Positions 35,201 to 46,006 of a DNA stretch of 64,000 nucleotides are shown piece after piece; positions within the stretch are counted from its first letter, which is position 1, and every line of letters begins with the position of its first letter. The stretch covers positions 62,001 to 126,000 of the forward strand of contig JAIUCV010000580.1 of NCBI GenBank assembly GCA_026724425.1. The letters are read 5' to 3'. This stretch comes from Erythrophleum ivorense. Lineage: Eukaryota; Streptophyta; Magnoliopsida; Fabales; Fabaceae. A program made the translations under genes and the position numbers. The notes under the pieces were generated by a model. It was not told where the DNA came from and ran no database searches. It worked only from the letters and a program-made list of their open reading frames with translations.

Positions 35201-35870
35201 GCTGAACATAGGATTTGGATGCCCAAATAAGATAACCCTATAAGATGAGAGACCTTCCTTAATTAAGGAAGTTAGGCTAGAGAAAAGTGATGTTATTTTA
35301 AGTAGAGGACAAGTGAAACCTCGTTATGAAATAAAGTTTACCTACCTATGTTGATGTTAGAAAAATGAATAATACAAAGCTAATTAAGTGAAATTCTCCC
35401 ACAACTTTTAATGCCATCTATTAAAGAAAGTCAAACTAAGCATTTAGGAACTATTCCTTTAATGAACTGAGAGCCAAGAGGGAAAAGAAGTTAACATGAA
35501 AATTCATGGCCTACTAGTAGCACTCCGAAAAAAAACTAAGAAGGGAGAGAAATTGAGATTTATTTGAGCTAGGTGCTTATAACTTCCTATAAAGTGATCA
35601 TGTGTAACTCGGTCGAGATCTCTCTAGTTATGAACAAAGAATGAGTATGGAATATATAGGTTTATATGTCATTTGATCTTAATTGACTAGAAGAAAGAGA
35701 ATTGTTGATACCAAGTGAGGTAGTAGCATAATAAGAACATTCTCTTGGTAACAGTGGAATGAAGAGGACTAATGCCTGGTGTGGCAACTTAAAAGACAAC
35801 GGAAGCTATGTTGGAAGATTGTCCAACACCTTTTGAGTAAGGTACATTTAATTTTGAGGATAAAATTCTT
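32214..35870 (+). pseudogene. Decayed internal region of element A
   Basis: No open frame survives. Around 33050-33130 a gag-like trace can be imagined. The end is clearer: reading towards the polypurine tract, 35780-35870 gives TTEAMLEDCPTPFE, a stop, then GTFNFEDKILK. This matches the usual end of chromodomain-type gypsy pol (an EATWE-like residue group, then NFxDEIL before the tract). Reverse transcriptase and integrase motifs are not recognisable. The short length suggests large deletions or a non-autonomous derivative. Confidence 0.6.
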
Positions 35871-35885
35871 AAAAGGAAGGGAGAA
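35871..35885 (+). promoter_or_regulatory. Polypurine tract of element A
   Basis: AAAAGGAAGGGAGAA directly precedes the TG of the 3' LTR. This is the plus-strand primer site of reverse transcription. Confidence 0.85.
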
Positions 35886-38800
35886 TGTAACACCCCAAAA
35901 TTTAATAAGAATAATTATAGTCAATTAAGGAATCAATATAGGGATTTGAGAAAAATAAGAAAATAATGTTTCTAAAGAAATGGATTTATTTTAGACATTT
36001 CGAGATAATAATCATGTTTGGTTATTATTGGGTGAAGATATATTAATTATGGCTATGGGTTTAACTAGGAAATTAACTAAAGGGTGATAGATATTTAATT
36101 TAGGCTTTATGATCAATTTATTTATGCCATGAGCCAAATAAGAAAGCCTACTTCTAGTTTGTAAGAAGGTCCAATCTCATTTCTTAGGAGCCTAACTCTT
36201 ATTTCATAAACTAAACCTTTTAACTTATGGCCTAATAAACACACATCTTAACCTAAGGGGATTTTGGACTTTAAGATTGGCCCAAACCCACCTAAACCCC
36301 CAACTTACTTAGCCTTTCATTTTTCAGTCTACAGACCAACTCAATCTTAGATAAGGGAAAACTCCATTTTTGCATAGGAATAGAGAAGGTTAGGGTTTTC
36401 TGCATTTTTTCACCATTTCTCACTTCTAGCAGAAAATTTGGCTAAGGTAATCTATATAAAACCCGTCCTTCTTATTCTTCTCTTTATTTTGGTCTAATTA
36501 GTTTTTAGTTTGGTGGATTTTTATCTTCTTCTCAAATTTAAAATTTGGTGTTTGGGTGATTCCTTGTAAGATTTTTGGAGTTTGAAGTTAATGGAATCAT
36601 AAGGTAAGTGTTTGCCTTCATCTTGTAGTGTAACCTTGCTTAAATTTCATGTTGCAGGTAGACTTTGGTATATGGTTAATTGTATAGGCAAAAATCCAAG
36701 TTGTAGGATAGCCTATGGTATGTTCTTAGTAATTAAGGCTCAAATTAATCCATTTAACCTCTTAGATATATGGGTAGGTGTTTCATCTTCTTTTTATAAG
36801 GTGTATATGTTGAGTTTCTATCATTTGGATTGACTTTTGGTTCATGGCCTTTACATATGCGAAAATGGAGATATTGGGAGTGACCCATTGTGAGTTCTTA
36901 ATGTCTTGGCCTTAAACTAGTGCCATGAACTCTTTGGAAATTTACATAAGTAACTTCTAATGGATTCTTGATGAAATGGATTAATGAATAAGAAACTCTT
37001 TTGTTAATAATGGTTAAATAATAATAATTATACTTGTCATAGGCATGATTGGCCTTTGGATTATGTTGGTAGCTAGAGGAAGAGTAATGTGGCTTTATTG
37101 AGGTAACTAGGATTAATTTCCATGTATATACTCATTTTAATATGAGATTTGTTGTACATGTATAATTTTGAAATGCTAAATGGTTGGTTGGCTACTTGAA
37201 TTGTTGTTGTTATGGACCATGAGCGTATCCTTAGTGGAGCTGTGGTACTGCTACTACTCGTGCATTGCATTTCGATCAGGCATTGACTTATGATCAAACC
37301 CCTAAATATACTGAACCGAGGTTGTGCTCATTGTAGAGTTAGTCCATGGATTGGCCTCTCTTAGTGTTATTAGCCATTAACATGTTGTATATGATTGTTA
37401 GGATGAGATAGTAGTCATTAGTAGTTAAACTATGTCATTTGATAATAATATGGATACTTTTGGTATTTTTTTTATATAAATGCATTATATTGATTAATTT
37501 GTACATATATATGGAATTTGCCTCTTATTAATAAGATTGTGTATCTCACTCCAATTGTGGGTTAATATTTTCAAGGACCGAACCTCATAGTAGCAAGAAG
37601 AAGCTAATGGAAATCTACTATAGTAGTTTAGTAACGTATAGATTTGAAATTGGGTTTGTATAGTAGGTATGTTAAAATTGCTTAGTGTGTTGTATAATTG
37701 CCACATTATATCATGCATTGCTAAGTATAGGGATTGATTTTATAATCTTGGACATCATAGAGTTGATACTTGTAAATGTATTTGGATGATTAGTAATGAG
37801 TACCTTGGAATTATACGACTTTTGAATAGTTAATATTGTAGTATTAATGTTTGAGTTATTGGCATTGCAGGTTTGGAATGTGCTTTTATTGTCTTGGTCT
37901 TATGGGAGGTGAAATGGTTCACCCCTTCTATGTTACTATAGTAGGTTTTACTATTTTGAATCATTATGTGGTGATTTTGGAAAGTGACAAGGCTATATTT
38001 TGAACCAAGAATTGTACCAAGTGTTGAGGGTTGTAGACAAGTTTAATTTGTCAATTAAAACTTGGTCAAGGTGGTTTGATGATCTTAGGTAGTGGAATGA
38101 GGATTTTAGGTTGTCATTAGAAGTTATAACATACTATTTGTTGTCCTAGGCCCTTATGTGTGATATTAGGAAGTGCCATAGCTATATTATACATTTAAGG
38201 CTCCATTGAAGAGTTGTTGGTAAGAGCATGTTCAATTAGACCATTGAATATAGCCTTAAGTGGGTTGAGGACATTAAGTGGTGTATTGAGTGGTTTGAAT
38301 TGCCATTTAAACTTACATTCCATCATGTTGCTGTCATAAATGAACCTTGTGTAAATATGATATGTATTTTGGTTGGTGTGATTAGCTTTTAAATCCTTGG
38401 GTTATGTAAGATATTTGGAGGGAGATTATAGAAATGTAAACCCTTAAAAACCCTTGCCTTTTAGCCATAAAAAGACCTTAGGATTGATTTTAAAGTGGTA
38501 GCAAGTTCTTAGTTCATTCCTTTAAATGTTTGGGTGTAGCAGGTTTTCAAGTCATGGCTAAAATGAGCTAGTATTGTTCTAGTGGCGATTTTGGCCACTG
38601 CACAAGCACTTTGTGTAACACTCCAAAAAAATTTATTAAGGTGCTAATCATGGATTTGGATTTAATTAGGAATAATTAATATGAAATAATCAGATAAATT
38701 AAGCGAATGAAAATTTTGCAGAGATAAATTATTAATATGAGTTTGAGATTTAATTAGGATAGAAAGTTCATCTAGGCCCAAATTAATGTAGGAGATCATG

Positions 38801-41800
38801 ATAAGAAGCTAATGGAGGCCCAATAAGTTAGGTGCAGACCCAATCTGATTCAATGTGATAGATGCCCAAGATTCACCTTTTATAGGCTCTTATAATTAGC
38901 CCAATAACCTTTGTGCAGACCCAAATCCTTTGAGCTCTTAAAACTTGGCTTAACCCAATTAAAACCCAGTAGCCCAACACATGAAAGCTGGCCCAACAAA
39001 GCTTAAATTTGAAGTCCATTTGGAGTTGGATCTTTGGAGCAACCCATAACCCATAGAAAACCTAACTTAAACCCTAAAAACTAACCTAGCCTCTCCCATT
39101 CTGCAAAACCACAAGGAACACACACAAAATCGGAGGTCCAAAGGAGAGGCTAGGGTTCTTGGAATATTTTCACCATTTCCCACTTCTAGAGCAAGATTTA
39201 GCCAAGGTAATAGTTATATAACTTAATTCTCTCATCTTTCTTTTTAATTTGACCCAATTAATGTTCTAATTGAAGCACTTTCACTCACACCCAAAATCTG
39301 AAACTGTCATTTGATGTTTCCATGGTAAAATTTCATAGGTTGAGGCTAGGGCTGACATTAGGTAAGTATAATAAACTCTTCTTTTTGAGGTATTTCTACT
39401 GCTTTGAGACCCCAATGATTAGGTTATAGTATAGGTATTAATTTTTCACGAATTTGCTTAGGATTTAGGATGATATATTGAAGTTTCTAGTAGAGGACAC
39501 CTCCATTCCGAATTTTGGGAATTAGTAGTGGCTGGGGAGATTTTTGTATCACTGGTGGCTTTTGCAAATTTGTCTACAAGTGAAGTAACCGGGGTTTACG
39601 CTAATTCCATCCATATGTCTGTTTTAATTTTGTATTTGTTGCATGATTATGATTTTGATGCTAAATGAATTGGTTGGCTATCTATTATATGTGATTAAAC
39701 CTTGTGAGTCCATGGTTGAGCTGTGGTGTGACTGCCATCCGTGCATGTGCTTCAATCGGGCACTAGGTTATGATCAAACCCCAGATGCATTGAGTCCTGA
39801 TTGTGCTCATTGGCGAGTGGGTGCCGTAGACAGGCCTTTCCCAGTGTTATTGGCCTATAACATGTGGAATTGTGATTGTTAGAATGGGATAGTAATCATA
39901 GATAGCCTAATTATTTTATTTACTGATATGACTGGTATGCTTGTAGATGCTTATATGAAATCATGCATATATGTTAATTAAACTGGAATATATAAATGAA
40001 ATTTGCCTTGGTTATTGAGATTTGTATCTCACCCCGTTTCATGGGCTAAATATTTCAGTGAAGGTTTTTCGAGTAAGGATAAGGGCAAGCAAGTAGATGA
40101 ACATCCATGAGTTAAGGCCTGGTGTGGGGAGTTACACTTGGTCTGAGTGGAATAGAGTAGATGCTAATTTTGTTAATCTTTGTATAGCATCATCATGTAT
40201 CTGTATTGCCAAGTGTAGGAGTTTGTATTTTGATAACATAGAATGTAACCAATGAGAAATATGCTTCATATTAGTTGTTGATGGATGTATGAGTTTATGA
40301 CACTTATTATGGCTTGTAAACTTATGTTTTAACTGACTCTTTAAGTAATGAAATCATGTGATATATTGATTGTGGATTTGAGCTAGCGATGCATGAATTA
40401 TCTAATGAAAACATGATTGAATGACAATTGTGAGGAATTTATAAATTTGCTGATATAAGACCAATTAGTAAGTAGGAGAATCTACCTTTAAATGTGGGAT
40501 GGATAATGATATAATGGCTGGGGCAAATAAGCTAGATAGATGCTATTAGAATCTCATAACAAGTGGGAGAGTGGCCCTAAAGTGCCCCTAGATAGAGAGT
40601 GGAGAGTATGAGATAAGATTTTAGGAGTTGTAGGATCATAAGGCATTTCGCCATGGCCAAAATATTATTAGCCGCGACCAATAGAGGCGAAGTTGCCTAA
40701 GGAGAGTACCAGTGAGCAATTCGCCGCAGTGAAAAGTGGAATTAGACGTGGCGAAATGTGAGAGGCAAAATTGAGAGTCATCCAGAGGGTAATTCATCGC
40801 GACTAAATGGGAATTGGTCGCGATGACCTTTGTGAGGATTTGTTAGGCATTTTAGAGAGGAATTAGCTGCGGCAAAAGAGAAAATTGGTCGTGGCCAATA
40901 GTGAGAGGTGAGCGAGGTAGGTTCCAGGAGGCTTCCTCACCGCGGCGCCATGTAGGTTAGCTGTGGCAAAGGTCCAACTCGCCGTGGTGATAGGAGTGAA
41001 CCCGAGGACAATTGGCTGCAATGCAAGGACATTTAGCCGTGGCTAATGGTCTCAAACCTTCATTCTAACCTGGAAATCTTAGTTTTTCATATGGTAACCC
41101 CAAGGGATGACTTAGAAACATTAGTAGAAGATTCTTGTGAGTTAGAATTAATAGGTAATAGAATCAAAGGCTTATAAATGAATGTTTATTTCCTTGATGT
41201 ACATGAGTGCTTGTAATTATATGATTGATGACTCTAATAATATAAATTTTCCTATATTTTCTGAATGTAATTAGTCGTAATGTCTTGTAACTCCAATTTA
41301 TGATTATTAATCACGTATTTAACCTTAATTATAATGATGAGAAGTTAGGGTCGTCACACTTTACCTTAGTGCAAATTTTTTTTGTTGTGGTGAAAAATCA
41401 TCTAGAGACTAAATTGGTCGCGACACAAGTATTTCGGCTATGGCATAAATAGTTAGTTAGGCATAAATATTTTTTGCCGCAGTGTAAATTGTGTCTGTGT
41501 CAGAATTTGATCCAAATCTGAGTTTAACTATAGTATAAGTTCTTCAAGTCATGATGTAAGTGTAGAATTTAGCTTATAAAGGTTTCAAAGGCCAGGTTAG
41601 TCACAACGCAACCATTTTGAGCTGCAGTCTAAGTCTTGAAACTCCTAATTTAGTTATAAATCCTTAATTTTTACCATATTAGTGATAAGTAATAGTTTCT
41701 AGTCCAACATATATAAGTTTTTAGGCTTTTTAAAGATATTTTAGTAATGACAAAATTGTTAATGAGAGTTTTGAATAACTAGAAATAATAATCCTGTTGT

Positions 41801-41952
41801 TCAAATTGATGGTGAATATTCATTATTTAAAGTTTCAATTTTTCTTGTATTTTCATCTATTGTTAACTCATTAATGAAATTAGACCTTAAGTGCACTTGA
41901 TTAAGAACATAATTATGCTTAATTAATTTTATTAGTAGTTAGGGTTGTTACA
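35886..41952 (+). repeat. 3' LTR of element A, interrupted at 38614-41358
   Basis: About 3.3 kb once the nested LTR is removed. It keeps the splice-donor-like site at 36447, the conserved module at about 37218-37400 and the palindrome-rich part at 38560-38610 and 41360-41640. Sequence on either side of the insertion (GCACTT / CTTTACCTTAG) joins to match the other A LTRs. Confidence 0.83.
38614..41358 (+). mobile_element. Solo LTR of family B nested in the A LTR
   Basis: 2.75 kb, TGTAACACTCC to GGGTCGTCACA, with no internal domain. By homology to the other B copy the flanks are CTTTG and CTTTA (4 of 5). Moving both borders two bases left gives a perfect CACTT pair (38607-38611, 41357-41361). 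It contains a splice-donor-like site at 39207, the conserved module at about 39705-39880 and a dense array of GCCGCGGC-like palindromes at 40640-41060. A 79-codon frame at 39643-39882 lies in the module but looks incidental. Confidence 0.82.
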
Positions 41953-42689
41953 TTGTTAACTTGTCAATCCAGCATAAAATCTTTAAGTTTGTCATGTGCT
42001 TTCAGAGACTGCCTACTTGTTTGGATGAGAGGAGAATTTGATGATTAATATATAGATTTTTCTTTTGCTTTGAAATTGTTGCTGAGCTTTTTAGCTTACT
42101 GTTGTGCTATTAATAGCTAAAATCATTGACTAAAGGAAAAGAGAATGGTAACATCATTTGTTAAGACCCAAAGACCATATGGGTGGCCTATAATTTATTT
42201 GTGTCTTTAAAACTGTGATTAATTAATTTGGCTATTATGTGTAGTGCTAGCAAATTAGAGAAAGGACAACTTGATCAAGGTGTCAATTCATTTCCATGTA
42301 CCTCTTTCTTGAAAAATATAGCTTATAGAGCTAATGAGTTGTGGTCATAATTCTATAGACCAAAATTAGCTAGACACACAATTGCAATGGTTCTTCTTTA
42401 TAATGAGTATGTTTGGTCCTTCACTAATGTATCTCTATTTCTTTCTAATAATTTTTTTTTCTTTTGTAAAAAACAAAAGGTCAAACATGAATTTCATATA
42501 GTTTTTCGCCAGCAAGGTTTTATTTCTTCCTCCCATCCTTTATTGTCAACATGACATGAAAAAAATATAATTTTTCTTTAGAAAATAAAAAAAATGTTTA
42601 TGTAAAATGTGTAGATGTTGAATATATGGGTTATTTTATGGGATTCCTTTGTTATGATATAGAGTTGATAATAAAATGTTTATAGTTTT
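41953..42689. other. Sequence upstream of the SPPL exons
   Basis: AT-rich. It could be intron sequence of the SPPL relic, but I cannot identify an exon here. Confidence 0.4.
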
Positions 42690-44850
42690 AGATGGTTTCA
42701 ACATGCTGGACAAACTTTTGTCAAAAGTTTCTTTGTTTAGGGCTATCACATGTTTGGCACTTGGAGTTACTCCTTTGGCATTGTATTCACCTTGGTTTGG
42801 GCGATGTCACTGTGTCTTCTTTGCTTAGATTGGATAAAATATTCTTGTAAAAATAGTTGTTATTTTTAATACTTATAGGTTCAAATTCTCTTCATACATA
42901 CTCTTTCATCTAACTTTTTTGGCCTGGTTTTCCTTAGTGTGATTAAAATATAAAAAATTATGACATAATCATGAGTATCCCTTTGCTGTGTATCACTGTG
43001 CTTGTTGTCCAAGTCTAACCATTAGAACATTTAGTGTAAAACTAGAAATGTTCTTAAGTTAGCATATTTTTAGTATGCCTTTAACTAAATCGAAGACTTA
43101 GGATAATACCTTCTTATCCTTTAATGTGTATTATAATTTGTTTAAAGCCATTTGGGATCCAATTAGTACATATTTAAATAATACATGTATTAATCATTGG
43201 ATTAGTATTACCATCTATATTTAGACTAATGTGGCAAGAGAATTGAAGAGAACATTCTTTTGCTATTGATACATAGAAATGTTAAGATCAATTGTCAAAA
43301 TTCTAATGTATACTTTGTACATAAGGGCGTAGGCTATTATTACCAAAGGCCACACTATTATTAGTGCATAGTTGGTAACATTGCTTTTAACTTGTTGGTA
43401 TAGCTTTTATTAGTTTTCTTTTCCATGTTTATTATTTTCATGTTGTTTATTTTTCTTATATCTTAATGAGACTACTTTAAGTGAAAAGAAATTGTCCTTT
43501 TGGTATTGTTCAAAAATTCAAATTTTGCACATTTACTTGTTAGTTCATTGTCATCCCTGTTTAATGGAACCTTAAGCTTTTAAAGTATGAAGCCTGATTT
43601 ACTAAGTGCTAACCTTGTATACTTTTAAGTATTGAAAGGTGAATTAATTGGATTTATGCATCCCCTTTCCATTAAGGGCATTGCTTTGATGATCACAATT
43701 CTTCAGATTGTTTGCATACTAAATCTCAAGGTAATACTTATACTGTTCTTCTTTTTCTCACCATATATGTTCAAGGTATTTAAAGAGTTTGCCTACGACA
43801 TAATCTTGTATTTTAAGTTGATTGTGATATTTTCAAATTATAAATGGGGCATTTATAATATCAAAGAGACAATTGAAGATTACATTACTAGATACCAAGA
43901 CTTTTGTTATGAATAAAGGCATTGACTTATTCATTTTGCACTATGTATAATCAGGGTAAATTTTTTCGTCTTTGTTGTGCCTTCTTATATGACATCTTTT
44001 GGGTCTTTATCTGTAAATGGTGGTTCTATGAGAGTGATGATAGTTATGTGTGTTTCAAATTTACCATCATTTACAATGTTTTATTTCATCTTAGAAACAC
44101 GATGTATTTCTTCCTAAATTAGTGTGTGTAACTTTGTCACTTCTATACAAGTAGCTTGCGATGAGAAGAGTGGAGAAGTTGGCATTGCATGCTATTAAAG
44201 ATACTATGCTTGTTCGATCATTGGGGCGATTACAGCATCATTGGTTTTAGGGACATAATCTTACTTGGCCGTTAGTAGCATTTTCACTAAGGTTTAATTG
44301 GAAGTTATATATAGATCTCATACAATTTTCTCATGCATCTTCAACTTCTTTGAACTATTAATATTCATTTTAGTTAACTGCTTGTGAAAGTCATGGAATA
44401 TTTCAGATAGATAGAGAGAATGGTTTGGACTTTGGATCATATCAAAGGTTTACGAACCTAATTCATTATTTTGTTGCCAATTTTATAGGTATGATTGTTA
44501 GGCGAAGAAGAACCATAAGACTGGATACTTCTTGTGGGCAATGACTGCTTATGGTTTAGGTATGATAATGCTTGATCTGGGGATATATTGTTTGTTTTTA
44601 TTGATAAAAGATATTAGTGGAACAATTTTCTGCAAAAATCTATGACCCCTTATAGTTATTTGAGGTTCCTTACTCATTACTTACTAGGGCATCCGGTAAT
44701 ACTTTATAGGAAATTTAACTATAGTGGATTTTAGGCAATTGCATATAAGTTTTTCTCAATTTAATTACACATTAAAGCGACAAAAGAATAAGTGTTATAG
44801 AGAGAATTTAAAGGTGACATGTGAAATTGCTCTCGTTATGTCACTAGTGA
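42690..44850 (+). pseudogene. Signal peptide peptidase-like (SPPL) aspartic protease, exon relics
   Basis: SPPL proteins are multi-pass membrane proteases with two catalytic Asp, in YD and GxGD motifs. Exon-like blocks: 42690-42846 (RWFQHAGQTFVK, ALGVTP, then a GT donor); 43677-43730 (GIALMITILQIVCILNLK, GTAATA donor); 43955 to about 44055 (CCAFLYDIFWVFICKWWFYES, containing the YD Asp); about 44160-44291 (EKSGEVGIA, then in another frame LLKILCLFDHWGDYSIIGFR then DIILLG); 44489-44559 (YDC-stop-AKKNHKTGYFLWAMTAYGL). A weak last block lies near 44688-44740. Faults: stops, a 2-base loss after WWFYES, GFGD changed to GFRD, and TGG to TAG after YDC. Intron phases join well (AG/G gives Arg). N-terminal exons are not found; element A begins about 740 bp upstream of the first block. 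Confidence 0.75.
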
Positions 44851-45678
44851 AGAAGAAGAAGTAATATGATATTGCAAACTTGCCAAATTGATAGCTTGGA
44901 TTGTACTACAATAAGGGAAAAAGTTTAAAGTAAAGAAGCAGTTGATGTCTTTTGTATTAGACTTATGCAAGAATATATACTTATGAAGCATGGACAAGCG
45001 ACATAGCATGGATATAGATACATTGAAGTGCAAAACTTTAAAAAATATAGAACATAACACGATATATATTATCCTAGTTCTTAAAAATACTCATTTAGCA
45101 ATCTACTTCTAAGGTAAAACACAACTAGCATTATCCTATTTTTTAGTATCTTATAATATTATTTTTTTAAAAAATTTACTTTAAAAAAGATGTTAAAACT
45201 ATATTGTTCAAATATTTACATATAACAAAAAATTAGGAAAGTGTTATATTGTTTAGATTTCTCCTTTATTTGGGATTAGTTGTGTCTGAGCTAAAAAAAA
45301 GATTATTTTTTATTCTAGCACATCTACATGCATGTTGAGCATGTGTTGGTGGTGTGTATGGCCATGTTAGTATCCATGCTTTATAAACCCAATTTACAGT
45401 TTAGCACTATTTAGTGCAGACATGGAAGTTCACCCTTGAAGGAGAAACATTTATTCTGAAGAGACATTTCTAAGTTTGCTTTAACATAGCATAATATGCT
45501 CCATAAGAATAATCAACAATTCAAATTAATCATGCTTTCACAAATTAGAATAGACAAGCATGGTAAGTAGGGCTATGATTCTAAATCCCAAATCTTTCAT
45601 AAAGAGTTGAGATAAAATATACCTAAGCTTTGTTCTCTTCTATGTTCTCTTCAGTAGGCTCTTTCTCTCCTTTCTTTT
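44851..45678. other. Intergenic, nothing recognised
   Basis: AT-rich. The short - strand frame at 44836-45060 has no recognisable motif. Confidence 0.4.
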
Positions 45679-46006
45679 TGTTACATGGCAAAAAGATAAG
45701 TACGGTAGGTATTAATAATTATTTTGTTACTAGGTAGCTATTCTATTCTTTTGTTATGTTTTTTTTATAGCTATTCTATTTGTTCTTGGTAGCTAATTAC
45801 CTTGTAGAGGGAGTATCTCCTCTTATTAGTTATAACTAGGAGAAGGAAAGTTAGATGTACATGCTGATGGTGAAAGAGACATGATTGACAGACCAATTCC
45901 ATGAGATGGAGCAAGAGATGCAGTAAACATGAATGGAGGTCGATGAATTATGATCGTTGATGACATCATCAATAATTCATATGGATGCATTGATTATGAG
46001 GATTGA
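45679..46006 (+). repeat. 5' LTR and leader remnant of element C
   Basis: Starts TGTTACATGGCAAAAAG and shares about 150 bp with the 3' LTR, then diverges. No primer binding site is visible before the nested insertion, so part has been lost. Confidence 0.6.

Larger units (their letters stand above)
28949..41952 (+). mobile_element. Ty3/gypsy element A with very long LTRs
   Basis: 5' LTR 28949-32194, PBS at 32197, internal region 32195-35870, polypurine tract at 35871-35885 and 3' LTR 35886-41952, the last interrupted by a solo LTR. Both LTRs start TGTAACACCCC and end GGGTTGTTA(C/T)A. By eye they are roughly 90% identical, so the insertion is old. The internal region is short (about 3.7 kb) and full of stops, so it cannot encode its own proteins. 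Flanking GTTAA is found at 28944-28948 and, two bases after the LTR end, at 41955-41959. The relic of a chromodomain-type C-terminus suggests the chromovirus branch. Confidence 0.85.

Noticed and set aside
39643..39882. 79-codon open frame in the B LTR
   Set aside because: It overlaps the module shared by A and B LTRs, but I could not find the frame open in the other copies. DNA-level conservation is the simpler reading.
40640..41060. CRISPR-like array
   Set aside because: The spaced palindromes are degenerate, unevenly spaced and inside a plant LTR, with no cas genes. Not a CRISPR array.
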